From: JADJNW01 sp964517145
GTDB lineage: Bacteria > Bacteroidota > Bacteroidia > Chitinophagales > Saprospiraceae
NCBI GenBank assembly: GCA_964517145.1
Contig: CAZFBN010000037.1
Coordinates: 1-39,191, forward strand
Length of the DNA stretch: 39,191 nt
Direction of reading: 5' to 3'
The notes under the pieces are model-generated. The model did no database searches. It was not told the DNA's origin and saw only the letters and a program-made list of their open reading frames with translations. Within the stretch, counting starts at the first letter, position 1, and the number at the start of each line of letters is the position of its first letter. Below, one piece after another: positions 16,008 through 25,271 of this stretch. Position numbers and translations under genes: made by a program.

Positions 16008-17570
16008 CTAAATTTTAATCATGCGTCTCGTTTTGACATGGCTACCAATTTGTATGCGATAAAAATAATTACCTGCGGGCAAGCGCGACCCGTCAAATGG
16101 TACCTGGTGCTCACCTGCGCTCAACTTTTTGTCAAACAGCACTTGCAATTCGCTGCCCAATACATCAAAAATGCTGAGGCGTACGCGGCTGTCACGTTCC
16201 ATTTTAAAAGCAATATTGGTAACGGTTTGGAAAGGATTTGGAAAATTATAAACTTCAATAGCTTCATTTACAATAGGTTCGTCAATAGAAGTGGTTTGTT
16301 CGCAAACATTGATAATCGGTAATTTTTGAAATTCCGGGTACATCAGGCTACGTACTTTGTCTTCTTCCACCTCAAACCAATCCACCAAAATCGAGCTATA
16401 CACATCGCGGAAATCGTGTTGCATCGGCAACCCTTCGCTGGATTCAACGTCCGGGTGGATTTCGGGATTTTCACCCAATACCGTCGGATTAATGCAGGAA
16501 CCAAACAAAATCATAGGCGCTGCCGAACCATGATCGGTGCCAAAGCTTTCGTTGGATTTGATTTTGCGACCAAATTCAGAAAACGTCATACCAATCACCC
16601 GATGCTCCAAACCTTGTTTGCGCAAATCATTTTGGAAAGTGGCGATGGCATTCGACAATTTTTCCAGCAAATCGGCATGCGTACCCACAACGGATTGACC
16701 TGGCTGCACCTGGTTGGCGTGCGTGTCGAAGCCGCCGATACTCAGGATGTACACTTTCGTTTGCAAACCACCTGAAATGAGTAATGCCGTGTTTTTCAAT
16801 TGTTTAGCCAGGCGGTTTTGCTCGTTGTACTCCACTCGATTGGTACCGCGCAGCGCAGCAGCTGTGATTTCATCCGAATAATCGTTGGTTTGCTCAATGG
16901 CAAGGCGCAAAAATTTCAACTCATCCCCATAAGGCGTATCTGGCAAGGAATTTTCATCTTCTTCAAACAATGGAAAAATATTGAATGGGTCTTCCAAGGT
17001 CATGCTGTAATTGGCAAGCAAACCCTGGCAGGTTTCTGATACAATGCTGCCCATCGTGATGGCAAAAGGATGCGGATGCTCGGCATTTGGGTAAGCGTCA
17101 GGATAATCAGGGTATAAAGTGTCGAGATAGCGCCCCATCCAGCCAGAATTAATGACTTCGCGCGCATTAGAACCTGAGGTCCAAATGTCAATTGAGCGAA
17201 AATGGGAGCGGTTGTGGTCAGGATAGCCCACGGATTGTACAAAACCGGCGCGCCCTTCTAAATAAAGCACTTCCAGGCTTTTCATGCTAGGATGCAAACC
17301 CACTTTGTCCGTCAGTCGAATCACTTCCCCCTCTGGCACCATGATGTTGCCGCGCACTGCCGCCAACCCGTCGTACTGATCGCGCGGAATCACCATGTTC
17401 AATCCATCGTTGCCGCCATTCAATTGAATTAAGATCAGAATGCGGTCGTTGTCAGGATTGACAAAATTAAAAATCGAAGATTGTTGAATGGTGGATAATT
17501 GCATTCCGTTTAAAAACATAGGAACGCTTGCCGCCACGCCGGCATTTTTTATAAAATTACGTCTTTGCAT
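16008..17570 (-). CDS. DUF1501 family protein with Tat-like signal and T9SS sorting domain (copy 1)
   Basis: The 520-aa product matches the copy at 12257-13974 throughout. It begins MQRRNFIKNAGVAASVP, a Tat-like signal, and contains LILIQLNGGNDGLNMVIPRDQY, SIGGFDTHANQVQPG, IGMTFSEFGRKIKSNESFG and TDHGSAAPMILFG. The C-terminal 85 residues form a type A T9SS domain (YNFPNPFQTVTNIAF ... AGNYFYRIQIGSHVKTRRMIKI split here by the end of the barrel strand). It is likely exported folded, then carried over the outer membrane and attached at the surface. It follows its DUF1800 partner by 58 bp, across a small gttgaaag-type repeat. Confidence 0.92.
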   Translation of the reverse strand: MQRRNFIKNAGVAASVPMFLNGMQLSTIQQSSIFNFVNPDNDRILILIQLNGGNDGLNMVIPRDQYDGLAAVRGNIMVPEGEVIRLTDKVGLHPSMKSLEVLYLEGRAGFVQSVGYPDHNRSHFRSIDIWTSGSNAREVINSGWMGRYLDTLYPDYPDAYPNAEHPHPFAITMGSIVSETCQGLLANYSMTLEDPFNIFPLFEEDENSLPDTPYGDELKFLRLAIEQTNDYSDEITAAALRGTNRVEYNEQNRLAKQLKNTALLISGGLQTKVYILSIGGFDTHANQVQPGQSVVGTHADLLEKLSNAIATFQNDLRKQGLEHRVIGMTFSEFGRKIKSNESFGTDHGSAAPMILFGSCINPTVLGENPEIHPDVESSEGLPMQHDFRDVYSSILVDWFEVEEDKVRSLMYPEFQKLPIINVCEQTTSIDEPIVNEAIEVYNFPNPFQTVTNIAFKMERDSRVRLSIFDVLGSELQVLFDKKLSAGEHQVPFDGSRLPAGNYFYRIQIGSHVKTRRMIKI

Positions 17571-17586
17571 TTCAATTAAGGTTTAA

Positions 17587-17609
17587 AAGTTGATGGGTTG
17601 AAAGGTTGC
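17587..17609. repeat. Short gttgaaag-type spacer repeat
   Basis: The 58-bp spacer between the DUF1800 and DUF1501 genes contains ttgatgggttgaaaggttg, the same word family as the 8-bp units at 5487-5544. Confidence 0.45.
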
Positions 17610-17628
17610 TACCTTCCATCAAATAAAT

Positions 17629-19314
17629 TCAGCTCAAAAAGAATTCCGGCAAATTCAGCATTACTCGCAGCAGTTGGCGCAGCTTTTCATCGATGAGCAT
17701 CGCCTGTTGCAGGTCATTCGGGTTGGCTTCGTAATTGGTATATTCCACACCCCATACGTGATCGGGTAATCCAGGCAATAAAATTTCCTTGAGCAGTTTT
17801 AACTGATTGGCAGTCAAAGATTTAGGGCATAATATTTTGGCAAAATCTTCAACTACTTTATTCGGATCATAAGGATCATCGAGGGTTTTTATAAAATCCA
17901 ACACGTTGAGCTCCAGCCGTACATCTTCGCCAGCCAATCCTTCTAAAATCAAGGTATTGGTAAAATTCATGCGCATCGGCAGGGTAGAAGCGTTGATCCA
18001 CAAGCGGTAATAAGCAGGGGCTTGGTAGTACACTTTCCAACCCGCTACCTCCGGTGGGCTGAAGTATTCCATTTGCATGCGCGGCGTTTGGTCAAAAATG
18101 CGATACCAAATTTCGTAACGGCTTTTCAAATCTTCGGGATATTGAATCACGCCAAACGTTTTGATGCCGGTAATGACATGGTCAATCGGATTTTTAATCA
18201 TTGGACCCACGCTGCGGATATGGAAGAAATGTTCGCTTTTGAGAAAGGCTTCCAACACTGGTTTTATTTCAAAATCATTGCTAATGAGTAATTGTGCCAT
18301 CGGTTCTATTACATTTTGCTCCGTGGCATCATCAATTTTGTAATAAATAAACCAACGATATAATTTTCGGCAAATGTAACGCGCCGCTTCCGGGTGCTGA
18401 AACACAATATCCACCACTTGTTTGTATTCGTCTTCACCGCCATCGTTGAGGGTTGCATTATTAAAGCGAAATGATAATTGTTTAGTTGTCGTATCATGGA
18501 TTTCAGGATCAAATATCACTTCGATTGCTTGTTCAGGGTCGGTCGTGTTATAACCCTTATCACGCCAGCCCGTTAGCGCCTGCGCAATTGCGACTACATC
18601 TTGTTCGGTGAAGGTAGTATAATCGCCCGACCCTACTTGTTCTCCTTTGCCGACCGTATGCAATTCGAGCAATTCCCGGGCATAATTTTCATTAGGCGCA
18701 TATTTGGAATTTTGATTACCATTCAACATGCGCAACATCGCAGGATCGATGGTGACGGCTTTGACCAGATCGCGAAAGTTGCCCCAGGCATACGAGCGAA
18801 GCAATTGGATGTGGCGGTACAAATATTTGGGATCGTCCACGTCGTGAATGGCAAAGTGATTATGCCAAAACAAGGTCATCTTTTCCCGCAGAGAAACACC
18901 TTCGGTGAGCATCAGTCCGAAAGTCCAGGCGCGCAGGCTATAGTGTCGGTACTCATGAAGGTTAATTTCTTCCTGCCCCGGAATCTCTTCCCGATAAGGC
19001 GCATCCACCCAAGTTTCCCCAATAGGGACATTCGGGTCTTCTTCAAAATAAGGATTCAATGGCGGCTCCGGCATGGGCAAATCCTGAAATAACTCCTCCA
19101 GGGTGGCATCCAATCCTTTTTCAACGGCGGCTTTGATCTGGGCATGCGTAGGCGCAAACATGGCGCGGCGCAGTAAGTGTGCAGCTTGTTCGTATGTCCA
19201 TTCACCGGTGTAAGGTGTGAGAGAAAGGTTGCCATTTGGTGGCGACAGAAGCGCAATAGATTGGGTGCTTGCCTTCCTCCCTAACAACGTGGCGAGCGTA
19301 GCTCTCCTGTTCAT
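17629..19314 (-). CDS. DUF1800 family protein (copy 1)
   Basis: The 561-aa product is paralogous to 13996-15678 over its whole length, including the nearly identical N-terminal RRATLATLLGRK, EQAAHLLRRAMFAPTHAQ, REKMTLFWHNHFAIHD, NENYARELLELHTVGKG and PPEVAGWKVYYQ. It begins the first DUF1800-DUF1501 pair. Function is unknown; in planctomycetes, proteobacteria and Bacteroidota such pairs are linked with cell-surface or secreted functions. Two pairs in head-to-tail order here point to a tandem duplication followed by divergence. Confidence 0.93.
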   Translation of the reverse strand: MNRRATLATLLGRKASTQSIALLSPPNGNLSLTPYTGEWTYEQAAHLLRRAMFAPTHAQIKAAVEKGLDATLEELFQDLPMPEPPLNPYFEEDPNVPIGETWVDAPYREEIPGQEEINLHEYRHYSLRAWTFGLMLTEGVSLREKMTLFWHNHFAIHDVDDPKYLYRHIQLLRSYAWGNFRDLVKAVTIDPAMLRMLNGNQNSKYAPNENYARELLELHTVGKGEQVGSGDYTTFTEQDVVAIAQALTGWRDKGYNTTDPEQAIEVIFDPEIHDTTTKQLSFRFNNATLNDGGEDEYKQVVDIVFQHPEAARYICRKLYRWFIYYKIDDATEQNVIEPMAQLLISNDFEIKPVLEAFLKSEHFFHIRSVGPMIKNPIDHVITGIKTFGVIQYPEDLKSRYEIWYRIFDQTPRMQMEYFSPPEVAGWKVYYQAPAYYRLWINASTLPMRMNFTNTLILEGLAGEDVRLELNVLDFIKTLDDPYDPNKVVEDFAKILCPKSLTANQLKLLKEILLPGLPDHVWGVEYTNYEANPNDLQQAMLIDEKLRQLLRVMLNLPEFFLS

Positions 19315-19739
19315 AAGGCACAGTTTTTAATCGGTTTTGGAAATAAATAGTTTTGATGTTAGACGACAGACTCTTGGATGTAAATTTTAAATATTGAAAA
19401 TTAGCATACTGTGTATGGAAATAATATTCAGTACCTAACATCCATAGTCAGACCCGTAAACGACAGCCGATAATTTAGTTTTCTCAGAGAGTAGTTAAGA
19501 AGCGTTTTTAAAACACTTGGGGGTAGGGTAGCGTGTAAAAGATTACAATAGGTAAACGTATTTCCTTTTTGTAAAGTATGAAATCATTTTCAAATCGTGT
19601 TAAAAATTTTATCTTGTGGCGCAAATTGCAGCACCGATTTGCAATCGGCAAAAGTGTTTTTTAATAAAATTAGGCGGTGCAGCTAATTTTTATTATTAAT
19701 CAAAAATAGAAATTGCCGAATATGATTCGGCGCCATTAT
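19315..19739. other. Divergent intergenic region
   Basis: No gene is seen in these 425 bases, which separate the DUF1800/DUF1501 block (- strand) from the phosphorylase cluster (+ strand) and must hold both promoters. A small hairpin ccgat-ttgca-atcgg lies near 19637-19651. No exact TAnnTTTG element was found. Confidence 0.45.
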
Positions 19740-20402
19740 ATGAAAAATTCGATACAAGCTTGCATTTTTGACCTCGACGGCGTCATCGTTGATACCGCAA
19801 AATATCACTTCCTTGCCTGGCGACGTCTGGCGAATGAGTTGGGTTTCGATTTTAATGAAAAGGAAAATGAGAAATTGAAAGGTGTGAGTCGCATGGGATC
19901 ATTGGAGTTGATTTTAAATTGGGGCGGCATAGAACTAGCCGAAGCCACCAAACTAGAATTGGCAGATCGTAAGAACACCTGGTACGTGGAATATTTGCAA
20001 GATATGAGCGCCGCCGATATTTTGGAAGGGGTACTGCCTTTTCTGGAAGATTTGAAAAAGCACAACATCCGTTGTGGCTTAGGTTCAGCGAGTAAAAATG
20101 CCATCACAGTAGTCGAAAAAATTGGCTTGCTCGATGCGTTTGAAGTCATCATTGACGGGCATAAAGCGACCAAAAGCAAACCCGATCCGCAGGTATTCGC
20201 CATGGGCGCAGATGCGATGGGCATTCCGCACGATCATTGTATCGTTTTTGAAGATGCAGAAAGTGGCGTAGAGGCAGCGCTGAATGGCGGCTTTTACGCA
20301 GTAGGCATTGGAAGCGCGGAAAATCTGGGGCATGCACATGTGGTCATTCCTAATTTTATCAATCAAACTTTTGATACCATTGTTGAAAAGGTGAAGGTTT
20401 GA
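19740..20402 (+). CDS. pgmB: Beta-phosphoglucomutase (HAD superfamily)
   Basis: From the ATG at 19740 the product has 220 aa; TTG 19713 and ATG 19722 are in frame but add residues not expected in the family. FDLDGVIVDTA carries the catalytic Asp pair D11 and D13 of HAD-type phosphomutases; LGSASKNA is motif 2, KPDPQVF supplies the motif 3 Lys region and FEDAESGVEAA the Mg2+ site. The enzyme converts beta-glucose 1-phosphate to glucose 6-phosphate. The next gene encodes a GH65 phosphorylase that releases beta-glucose 1-phosphate, so the two steps form one pathway. Confidence 0.95.
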   Translation: MKNSIQACIFDLDGVIVDTAKYHFLAWRRLANELGFDFNEKENEKLKGVSRMGSLELILNWGGIELAEATKLELADRKNTWYVEYLQDMSAADILEGVLPFLEDLKKHNIRCGLGSASKNAITVVEKIGLLDAFEVIIDGHKATKSKPDPQVFAMGADAMGIPHDHCIVFEDAESGVEAALNGGFYAVGIGSAENLGHAHVVIPNFINQTFDTIVEKVKV

Positions 20403-20462
20403 ACCTTCAACTTAAAACTTATAAATTCAAAAAACTCCAACCATTAAAACCTAGAACAAGCC

Positions 20463-22772
20463 ATGAAAAATTATCTCAAACACGACGAGTGGAACATTAT
20501 AGAAGAAGGCTTTCACGCAGAACATAATCGCATCAGCGAGAGCGTTTTCAGCATTGGCAATGGACGCATGGGGCAGCGCGCCAATTTTGAAGAGCAATTC
20601 AGTGGCGAAACCCTGCCGGGTAGCTACGTGGCGGGGGTCTATTATCCTGACAAAACGCGTGTGGGTTGGTGGAAAATCGGGTATCCTGAATACTTTGCCA
20701 AAGTGCTGAACGCGGCGAATTGGATCGGTATCAACGTGCAATTTGATGGAGAAGCGCTCGATTTAGCAAAATGCGAAGTGGAAGAATTCCGTCGCGTATT
20801 GAACATGAAAGAAGGCTACCTCGAACGCACTTTTGTGGCGCTGATGCATAGTGGCAAGCGGGTAAAGATAGAAGCCAAGCGTTTTTGCAGCATTGTGGAT
20901 GACGAAATAGGCGCAATTCGGTACAGCATTACGCCACTCAATTTTTCCGGCACACTTGCTCTCACGCCTTATGTGGATGCGGATGTGGTCAATCAGGACT
21001 CTAACTACGGCGAAAAGTTTTGGGTAGAAGTGGAAACAAAAGCCAAGCGCCGTTCGGCTTATGTGACGGCTGAAACCAAGAAAACGGCTTTTCAGGTTTG
21101 TACGGGTATGAAATTCAATATTTTACAAAATGGCGAGGAGGTTGATTTTGATTCTTATAAAATTCAAAAAGAAAAATACGCCGCTTGTACGGTAGATTTG
21201 AAATGTGAGGAAGGCGAAGAAACCGTTATTTACAAATATGCTGCCAATGTTTCTTCTTTGAATTATGCCAAAGAAGCATTGATGGAAAGTTGTAAAAACG
21301 CAGTAAAAAAGGCATTTGACAAGGGCTTTGAACAATTGTTGCTCGAACAAAAGCAAGCCTGGGCACGCAAATGGGAAGAAGCGGACATCATCATTGAGGG
21401 CGACGTGGCGGCGCAGCAGGGCATTCGGTTCAACATTTTTCAATTGTACCAAACGTACACCGGCGAGGACGAGCGCCTGAACATTGGCCCAAAAGGTTTT
21501 ACCGGCGAAAAATATGGCGGTAGCACTTACTGGGATACCGAGGCGTACTGCTTCCCGTTTTACATGGCAACAGCCGATGAACATGTAGCACGTAACTTGT
21601 TGATTTACCGCTACAAACACTTGCAAAAAGCCATTGAAAATGCGCAAAAACTGGGCTTCAAGGACGGTGCTGCTCTGTACCCAATGGTGACGATGAACGG
21701 CGAAGAAAGCCACAACGAATGGGAAATCACATTCGAGGAAATTCACCGCAATGGTGCCATCGCGTTTGCTATTTATGATTATGTGCGTTACACCGGCGAT
21801 AAAAGTTATTTAGCAGATTTTGGTTTGGAGGTGCTCATCGGCATCGCGCGTTTCTGGGCGCAGCGGGTGCATTGGTCAGAACCCAAGCAGCAATACGTGA
21901 TGCACGGCGTGACCGGACCGAACGAATACGAAAACAACGTGAATAACAATTGGTACACCAATTATCTGGCGGTTTGGTGTTTGAAATATGCCTCAGAAGG
22001 AATAGACGATGTAAAAGAAACAGCGCCCGATAAACTCAAAGCATTATTTGATCGCATTAAATTTTATGAATCTACCGAAACGAATAAGTGGAAAGATATT
22101 ATTCAAAAAATGTATTTTCCGCAAGATGAAAAGCTCGGCATTTTCCTGCAACAGGAAGGTTATTTGGATAAAGACTTGTTGACTGTCAACGACTTACGCG
22201 CAGAAGATCGCCCTTTGAATCAAAACTGGTCGTGGGATCGCATCCTCCGCTCCTGCTTCATCAAGCAAGCGGATGTGTTGCAAGGCATTTATCTATTTGA
22301 AGATCAATTTGATACAGCAACCATTCGCCGCAATTTTGATTTTTACGAACCGCGCACTGTACACGAATCCTCGCTCTCGCCTTGCGTCCACGTAATTTTG
22401 GCTGCCAAACTGGGCATGGAGGATAAAGCCTACGAAATGTACCTGCGCACCTCGCGCCTCGATTTGGACGATTACAACAACGACACCGAAGATGGTTGCC
22501 ACATCACCAGCATGGCGGGCACCTGGATGGCAGTTGTGAAAGGCTTTGGCGGCATGCGGGTTTATGATGACAGCTTGCACTTCAGCCCGTTCATTCCGAA
22601 AAAATGGCAATCTTACGCGTTCAAAATTCGTTTCCGTAACAGCATTTTGCAAGTGCAAGTGGCGCAGCATAAAACGCAGATTTTAAATTTGTCGGAAAAA
22701 CCTTTGTCTATCAAAGTATATGATCAGCCGTATGAGTTGGAAGCCGACGGACATTTAGTGGTTGCTCATTAA
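20463..22772 (+). CDS. Glycoside hydrolase family 65 phosphorylase (maltose/trehalose/kojibiose type)
   Basis: The 769-aa product is a full-length GH65 enzyme with a beta-sandwich N-terminal domain, an (alpha/alpha)6 barrel and a small C-terminal beta domain. WDTEAYCFPFYMA, GEESHNEWEITFEEIHRN and TGPNEYENNVNNNWYTN mark the active site; E488 in TGPNEY is the expected general acid. GH65 enzymes split alpha-linked disaccharides with phosphate to glucose and beta-glucose 1-phosphate, which fits the PgmB gene 60 bp upstream. Maltose is the most common substrate in this context, but trehalose or kojibiose cannot be excluded. The protein has no signal peptide and must work in the cytosol, fed by the MFS transporter downstream. 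Confidence 0.95.
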   Translation: MKNYLKHDEWNIIEEGFHAEHNRISESVFSIGNGRMGQRANFEEQFSGETLPGSYVAGVYYPDKTRVGWWKIGYPEYFAKVLNAANWIGINVQFDGEALDLAKCEVEEFRRVLNMKEGYLERTFVALMHSGKRVKIEAKRFCSIVDDEIGAIRYSITPLNFSGTLALTPYVDADVVNQDSNYGEKFWVEVETKAKRRSAYVTAETKKTAFQVCTGMKFNILQNGEEVDFDSYKIQKEKYAACTVDLKCEEGEETVIYKYAANVSSLNYAKEALMESCKNAVKKAFDKGFEQLLLEQKQAWARKWEEADIIIEGDVAAQQGIRFNIFQLYQTYTGEDERLNIGPKGFTGEKYGGSTYWDTEAYCFPFYMATADEHVARNLLIYRYKHLQKAIENAQKLGFKDGAALYPMVTMNGEESHNEWEITFEEIHRNGAIAFAIYDYVRYTGDKSYLADFGLEVLIGIARFWAQRVHWSEPKQQYVMHGVTGPNEYENNVNNNWYTNYLAVWCLKYASEGIDDVKETAPDKLKALFDRIKFYESTETNKWKDIIQKMYFPQDEKLGIFLQQEGYLDKDLLTVNDLRAEDRPLNQNWSWDRILRSCFIKQADVLQGIYLFEDQFDTATIRRNFDFYEPRTVHESSLSPCVHVILAAKLGMEDKAYEMYLRTSRLDLDDYNNDTEDGCHITSMAGTWMAVVKGFGGMRVYDDSLHFSPFIPKKWQSYAFKIRFRNSILQVQVAQHKTQILNLSEKPLSIKVYDQPYELEADGHLVVAH

Positions 22773-22837
22773 ATTATATTTTTATGCTGTGGTAATTCAC
22801 ATTTTTATAATAAACTTCTAACAATCAACAATTTGTC

Positions 22838-23341
22838 ATGAAAAGAGGGTATGTATTTACACTGTTGATGATTATTTTTTTGGCTTGTAATCAAACAGGC
22901 ACCAATTCTGAAAATAATGCGCAAGCTGCTGGTGGCTCCGCGGGCGTGCCCACTATGCCTCCTAATTCGCAGATTTCCAAGGTGTTGCAAACCAACATTT
23001 GGATGATCGAATACTACATTAGTTCTACCGATTTTGAAAATGGAAAGAAGAACCGCGGGCGCTGGTTTATTTTTAAACCCGATGGTACTTTCCAAAGTGG
23101 CTATTGGCAGGACAAAACGGGAGGCGGCTCCTGGTATTTGCAGGAAGGCGGTAAATACCCAATTGTTGTTGTAGATTCTTTTAATGATGCAGAAGACAGC
23201 GCCTGGGAAATTCAAGGGGTGCCGCAAGACCCCACCGAAATGTCGTGGGTAGGGGTAAAAGAATATCCCAACTATGCAGATATGGTGAAAATGTTTAACA
23301 TGCTGACGCCGCCCACCAAAGCGCAGTTTGGTGAGCAATAA
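22838..23341 (+). CDS. Hypothetical lipoprotein in phosphorylase cluster
   Basis: The 167-aa product has a lipoprotein signal (LLMIIFLAC, Cys near 17), an Asn/Ala/Gly-rich linker and a compact domain with repeated Trp/Gly: NRGRWFIFKPDGTFQSGYWQ and GGGSWYLQEGGKYPIVVVD. This pattern resembles a small lipocalin-like beta barrel, but no family is assigned. It lies between the GH65 phosphorylase and the MFS transporter on the same strand. Whether it serves sugar uptake or is a passenger is unknown. Confidence 0.8.
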   Translation: MKRGYVFTLLMIIFLACNQTGTNSENNAQAAGGSAGVPTMPPNSQISKVLQTNIWMIEYYISSTDFENGKKNRGRWFIFKPDGTFQSGYWQDKTGGGSWYLQEGGKYPIVVVDSFNDAEDSAWEIQGVPQDPTEMSWVGVKEYPNYADMVKMFNMLTPPTKAQFGEQ

Positions 23342-23505
23342 AATAGACGTTCAATGAGTGCGAGTATTGGATGTTTTGCTGGTTTGATAGTGATTAGAAT
23401 TATGCACATTAGTGACAAAACCTATTTTATATAAGCATTATTCAAAAATACATTTATCTTTAGACGGCTATTGAATAGCTACTTTAACGTTTAACAGGTA
23501 AATGT

Positions 23506-24891
23506 ATGAACAACGAAACAGTTTACGCCACGGCTAGCTTGGTAAGTAAGCCACGCCTCAGCTTTTGGGATATTTTCAATATGAGCTTTGGCTTTTTGGG
23601 CATTCAGATGGGCTTTGCATTGCAAAATGCAAACGCCAGTCGGGTTTTGCAAACCTTTGGTGCAGAAGTAGAAACGCTGTCTTGGTTTTGGCTGGTAGCG
23701 CCGGTGACGGGCATGATTGTTCAGCCGATTATCGGGCATTATAGTGATCGCACTTGGAATCGCCTTGGGCGTCGGCGTCCCTATTTTTTGACTGGAGCCA
23801 TCTTAGCCGCCATTGGCTTAATTTTGATGCCAAACGCTTCTTCATTCGCCTCCTATTTGCCGGCACTTTGGGTGGGCGCAGGCATGCTGATGATAATGGA
23901 CGCTTCTTTCAACATCGCTATGGAGCCTTTCCGGGCGCTGGTAGCTGACAAATTGCCGACCGATCAAAGAACTTTGGGATTTTCTGTTCAAACCATGCTG
24001 ATCGGTGTTGGCGCGGTGGTGGGCTCTTGGTTGCCCTATGTACTGGCGAATTGGTTCGGTTTTGGCGCTACGGCAGCCGAAGGCATTGTACCTCAAAACG
24101 TGATCTGGTCTTTTTTCATTGGCGCTGCATCGCTGCTGGGAGCTATCATTTGGACGGTCGTAACCACCAAAGAATATTCACCTCAAGAGCAAGAGCAATA
24201 TACCGGTGAGCCGGAAATGCAAGAAGAAAGCAAAGGTATTTTGGCTATTTTCACTGATTTTGCAGCGATGCCAAAAACCATGCGGCAGCTGGGAGCGGTA
24301 CAATTCTTTTCCTGGTTTGCGCTGTTTGGTATGTGGGTGTACACCACGCCTGCGCTAGCGCAGCACGTGTGGGGCTTACCTGCGGATGATCGGAGTTCTG
24401 CTGCTTTTAACGAGGCAGGCAATTACGTTGGTGTTATTTTTGGCGTTTATAATCTAGTCTCTGCCATTTTTGCTATGTTTTTGCCAGTTATTGCTGCTAA
24501 AGTAGGACGGAAAAGAACCCATACCATTTGCCTGATGATTGGTGGATTAGGGCTGATTTCAATGCTTTTTGTGACCAATCCGGCGATGAAATGGCTCTTG
24601 AATCTTTCCATGATAGGCGTCGGTATCGCATGGGCGAGCATTCTGGCAATGCCTTATGCCATTCTGGCGGGCGCTATTCCTGCTCGGAAAATGGGCGTTT
24701 ACATGGGTATTTTTAATTTCTTTATCACTTTCCCTCAAATTGTGAACGGTATTTTTGGAGGACCGATTTTAAAATACCTGTACGGAAGCCATGCGATTTG
24801 GTCGGTGGTAGCGGCAGGGGTTTCGTTGATTATTGCAGGCTTGCTGGTCACTTTTGTAGAAGATAAAGATGATGTAACAGTTCAGGCTTAA
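23506..24891 (+). CDS. MFS sugar transporter, SLC45/GPH-like
   Basis: The 461-aa product has about twelve membrane helices and the SLC45-type loop GHYSDRTWNRLGRRRPYFLTG after helix 2, with MGFALQNANASRVLQTFGA before it. Such carriers move sucrose, maltose or related disaccharides with protons. The location after PgmB and GH65 genes supports a disaccharide substrate that the phosphorylase degrades inside the cell. A TATCTTTA word at 23455-23462 resembles a -7 element, but there is no TTTG at the right distance, so a separate promoter is only possible. Confidence 0.92.
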   Translation: MNNETVYATASLVSKPRLSFWDIFNMSFGFLGIQMGFALQNANASRVLQTFGAEVETLSWFWLVAPVTGMIVQPIIGHYSDRTWNRLGRRRPYFLTGAILAAIGLILMPNASSFASYLPALWVGAGMLMIMDASFNIAMEPFRALVADKLPTDQRTLGFSVQTMLIGVGAVVGSWLPYVLANWFGFGATAAEGIVPQNVIWSFFIGAASLLGAIIWTVVTTKEYSPQEQEQYTGEPEMQEESKGILAIFTDFAAMPKTMRQLGAVQFFSWFALFGMWVYTTPALAQHVWGLPADDRSSAAFNEAGNYVGVIFGVYNLVSAIFAMFLPVIAAKVGRKRTHTICLMIGGLGLISMLFVTNPAMKWLLNLSMIGVGIAWASILAMPYAILAGAIPARKMGVYMGIFNFFITFPQIVNGIFGGPILKYLYGSHAIWSVVAAGVSLIIAGLLVTFVEDKDDVTVQA

Positions 24892-25000
24892 CATTGAATA
24901 TTTTTAATTATTTATTTGACGTTTTGTAAATTACATGAACTTGTTTAAAATTGATAAAAAATATTAATATCATTCAATAAATAAGTTGTTTTTGCAATCT

Positions 25001-25024
25001 GCCACAAAAGCACAAAGGCACAAA
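25001..25024. repeat. Period-8 microsatellite
   Basis: Three successive units gccacaaa, agcacaaa and ggcacaaa occur, with further acacaaa words to 25037. Such cacaaagg strings are common in spacers of several Bacteroidota. Confidence 0.6.
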
Positions 25025-25188
25025 TTTTACACAAAACTTTGTGAGATATAGTGGTTTTTTCCAAAGGAATCCCTTCGAGGGTGACTTCGAGGCAATCCTC
25101 GACTATGTTCAACAAACTCAGCAAATATTCATATTAAAAAATATCATTAATTTTAAACAACTTCATAAAAATGTTGAATGAAAATTGT

Positions 25189-25227
25189 ACAACGGCACAA
25201 CACGAGCAATCAAATTTGTGCCGTTGT
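25189..25227. promoter_or_regulatory. Perfect 12-bp hairpin upstream of DUF4440 gene
   Basis: acaacggcacaa at 25189-25200 pairs perfectly with ttgtgccgttgt at 25216-25227 across a 15-base loop, 45 bp before the DUF4440 start. It could be an operator or an mRNA structure; no T-tract argues against an intrinsic terminator. Confidence 0.5.
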
Positions 25228-25271
25228 AACAAGTGTTTCCATTTTACATATTAACATTTTTAACCAACCCT

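Larger units (their letters stand above)
24892..25271. other. Intergenic region with microsatellite and hairpin
   Basis: No gene is seen in 380 bases. The region holds a period-8 repeat (25001-25024), a cccttcgaggg-type palindrome near 25072-25082 and a perfect 12-bp hairpin (25189-25227). Confidence 0.5.

Noticed and set aside
21123..21746. 207-codon - strand frame within GH65
   Set aside because: Antisense to conserved GH65 catalytic domain sequence and without any start context or family pattern.
886..25024. CRISPR-like arrays among the spacer repeats
   Set aside because: Units are only 7-16 bases, without unique spacers, and no cas gene is present.
25072..25095. Palindromic cccttcgaggg as an attachment site
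   Set aside because: There is no integrase, no tRNA gene and no second copy bounding an element; it looks like a small spacer palindrome.
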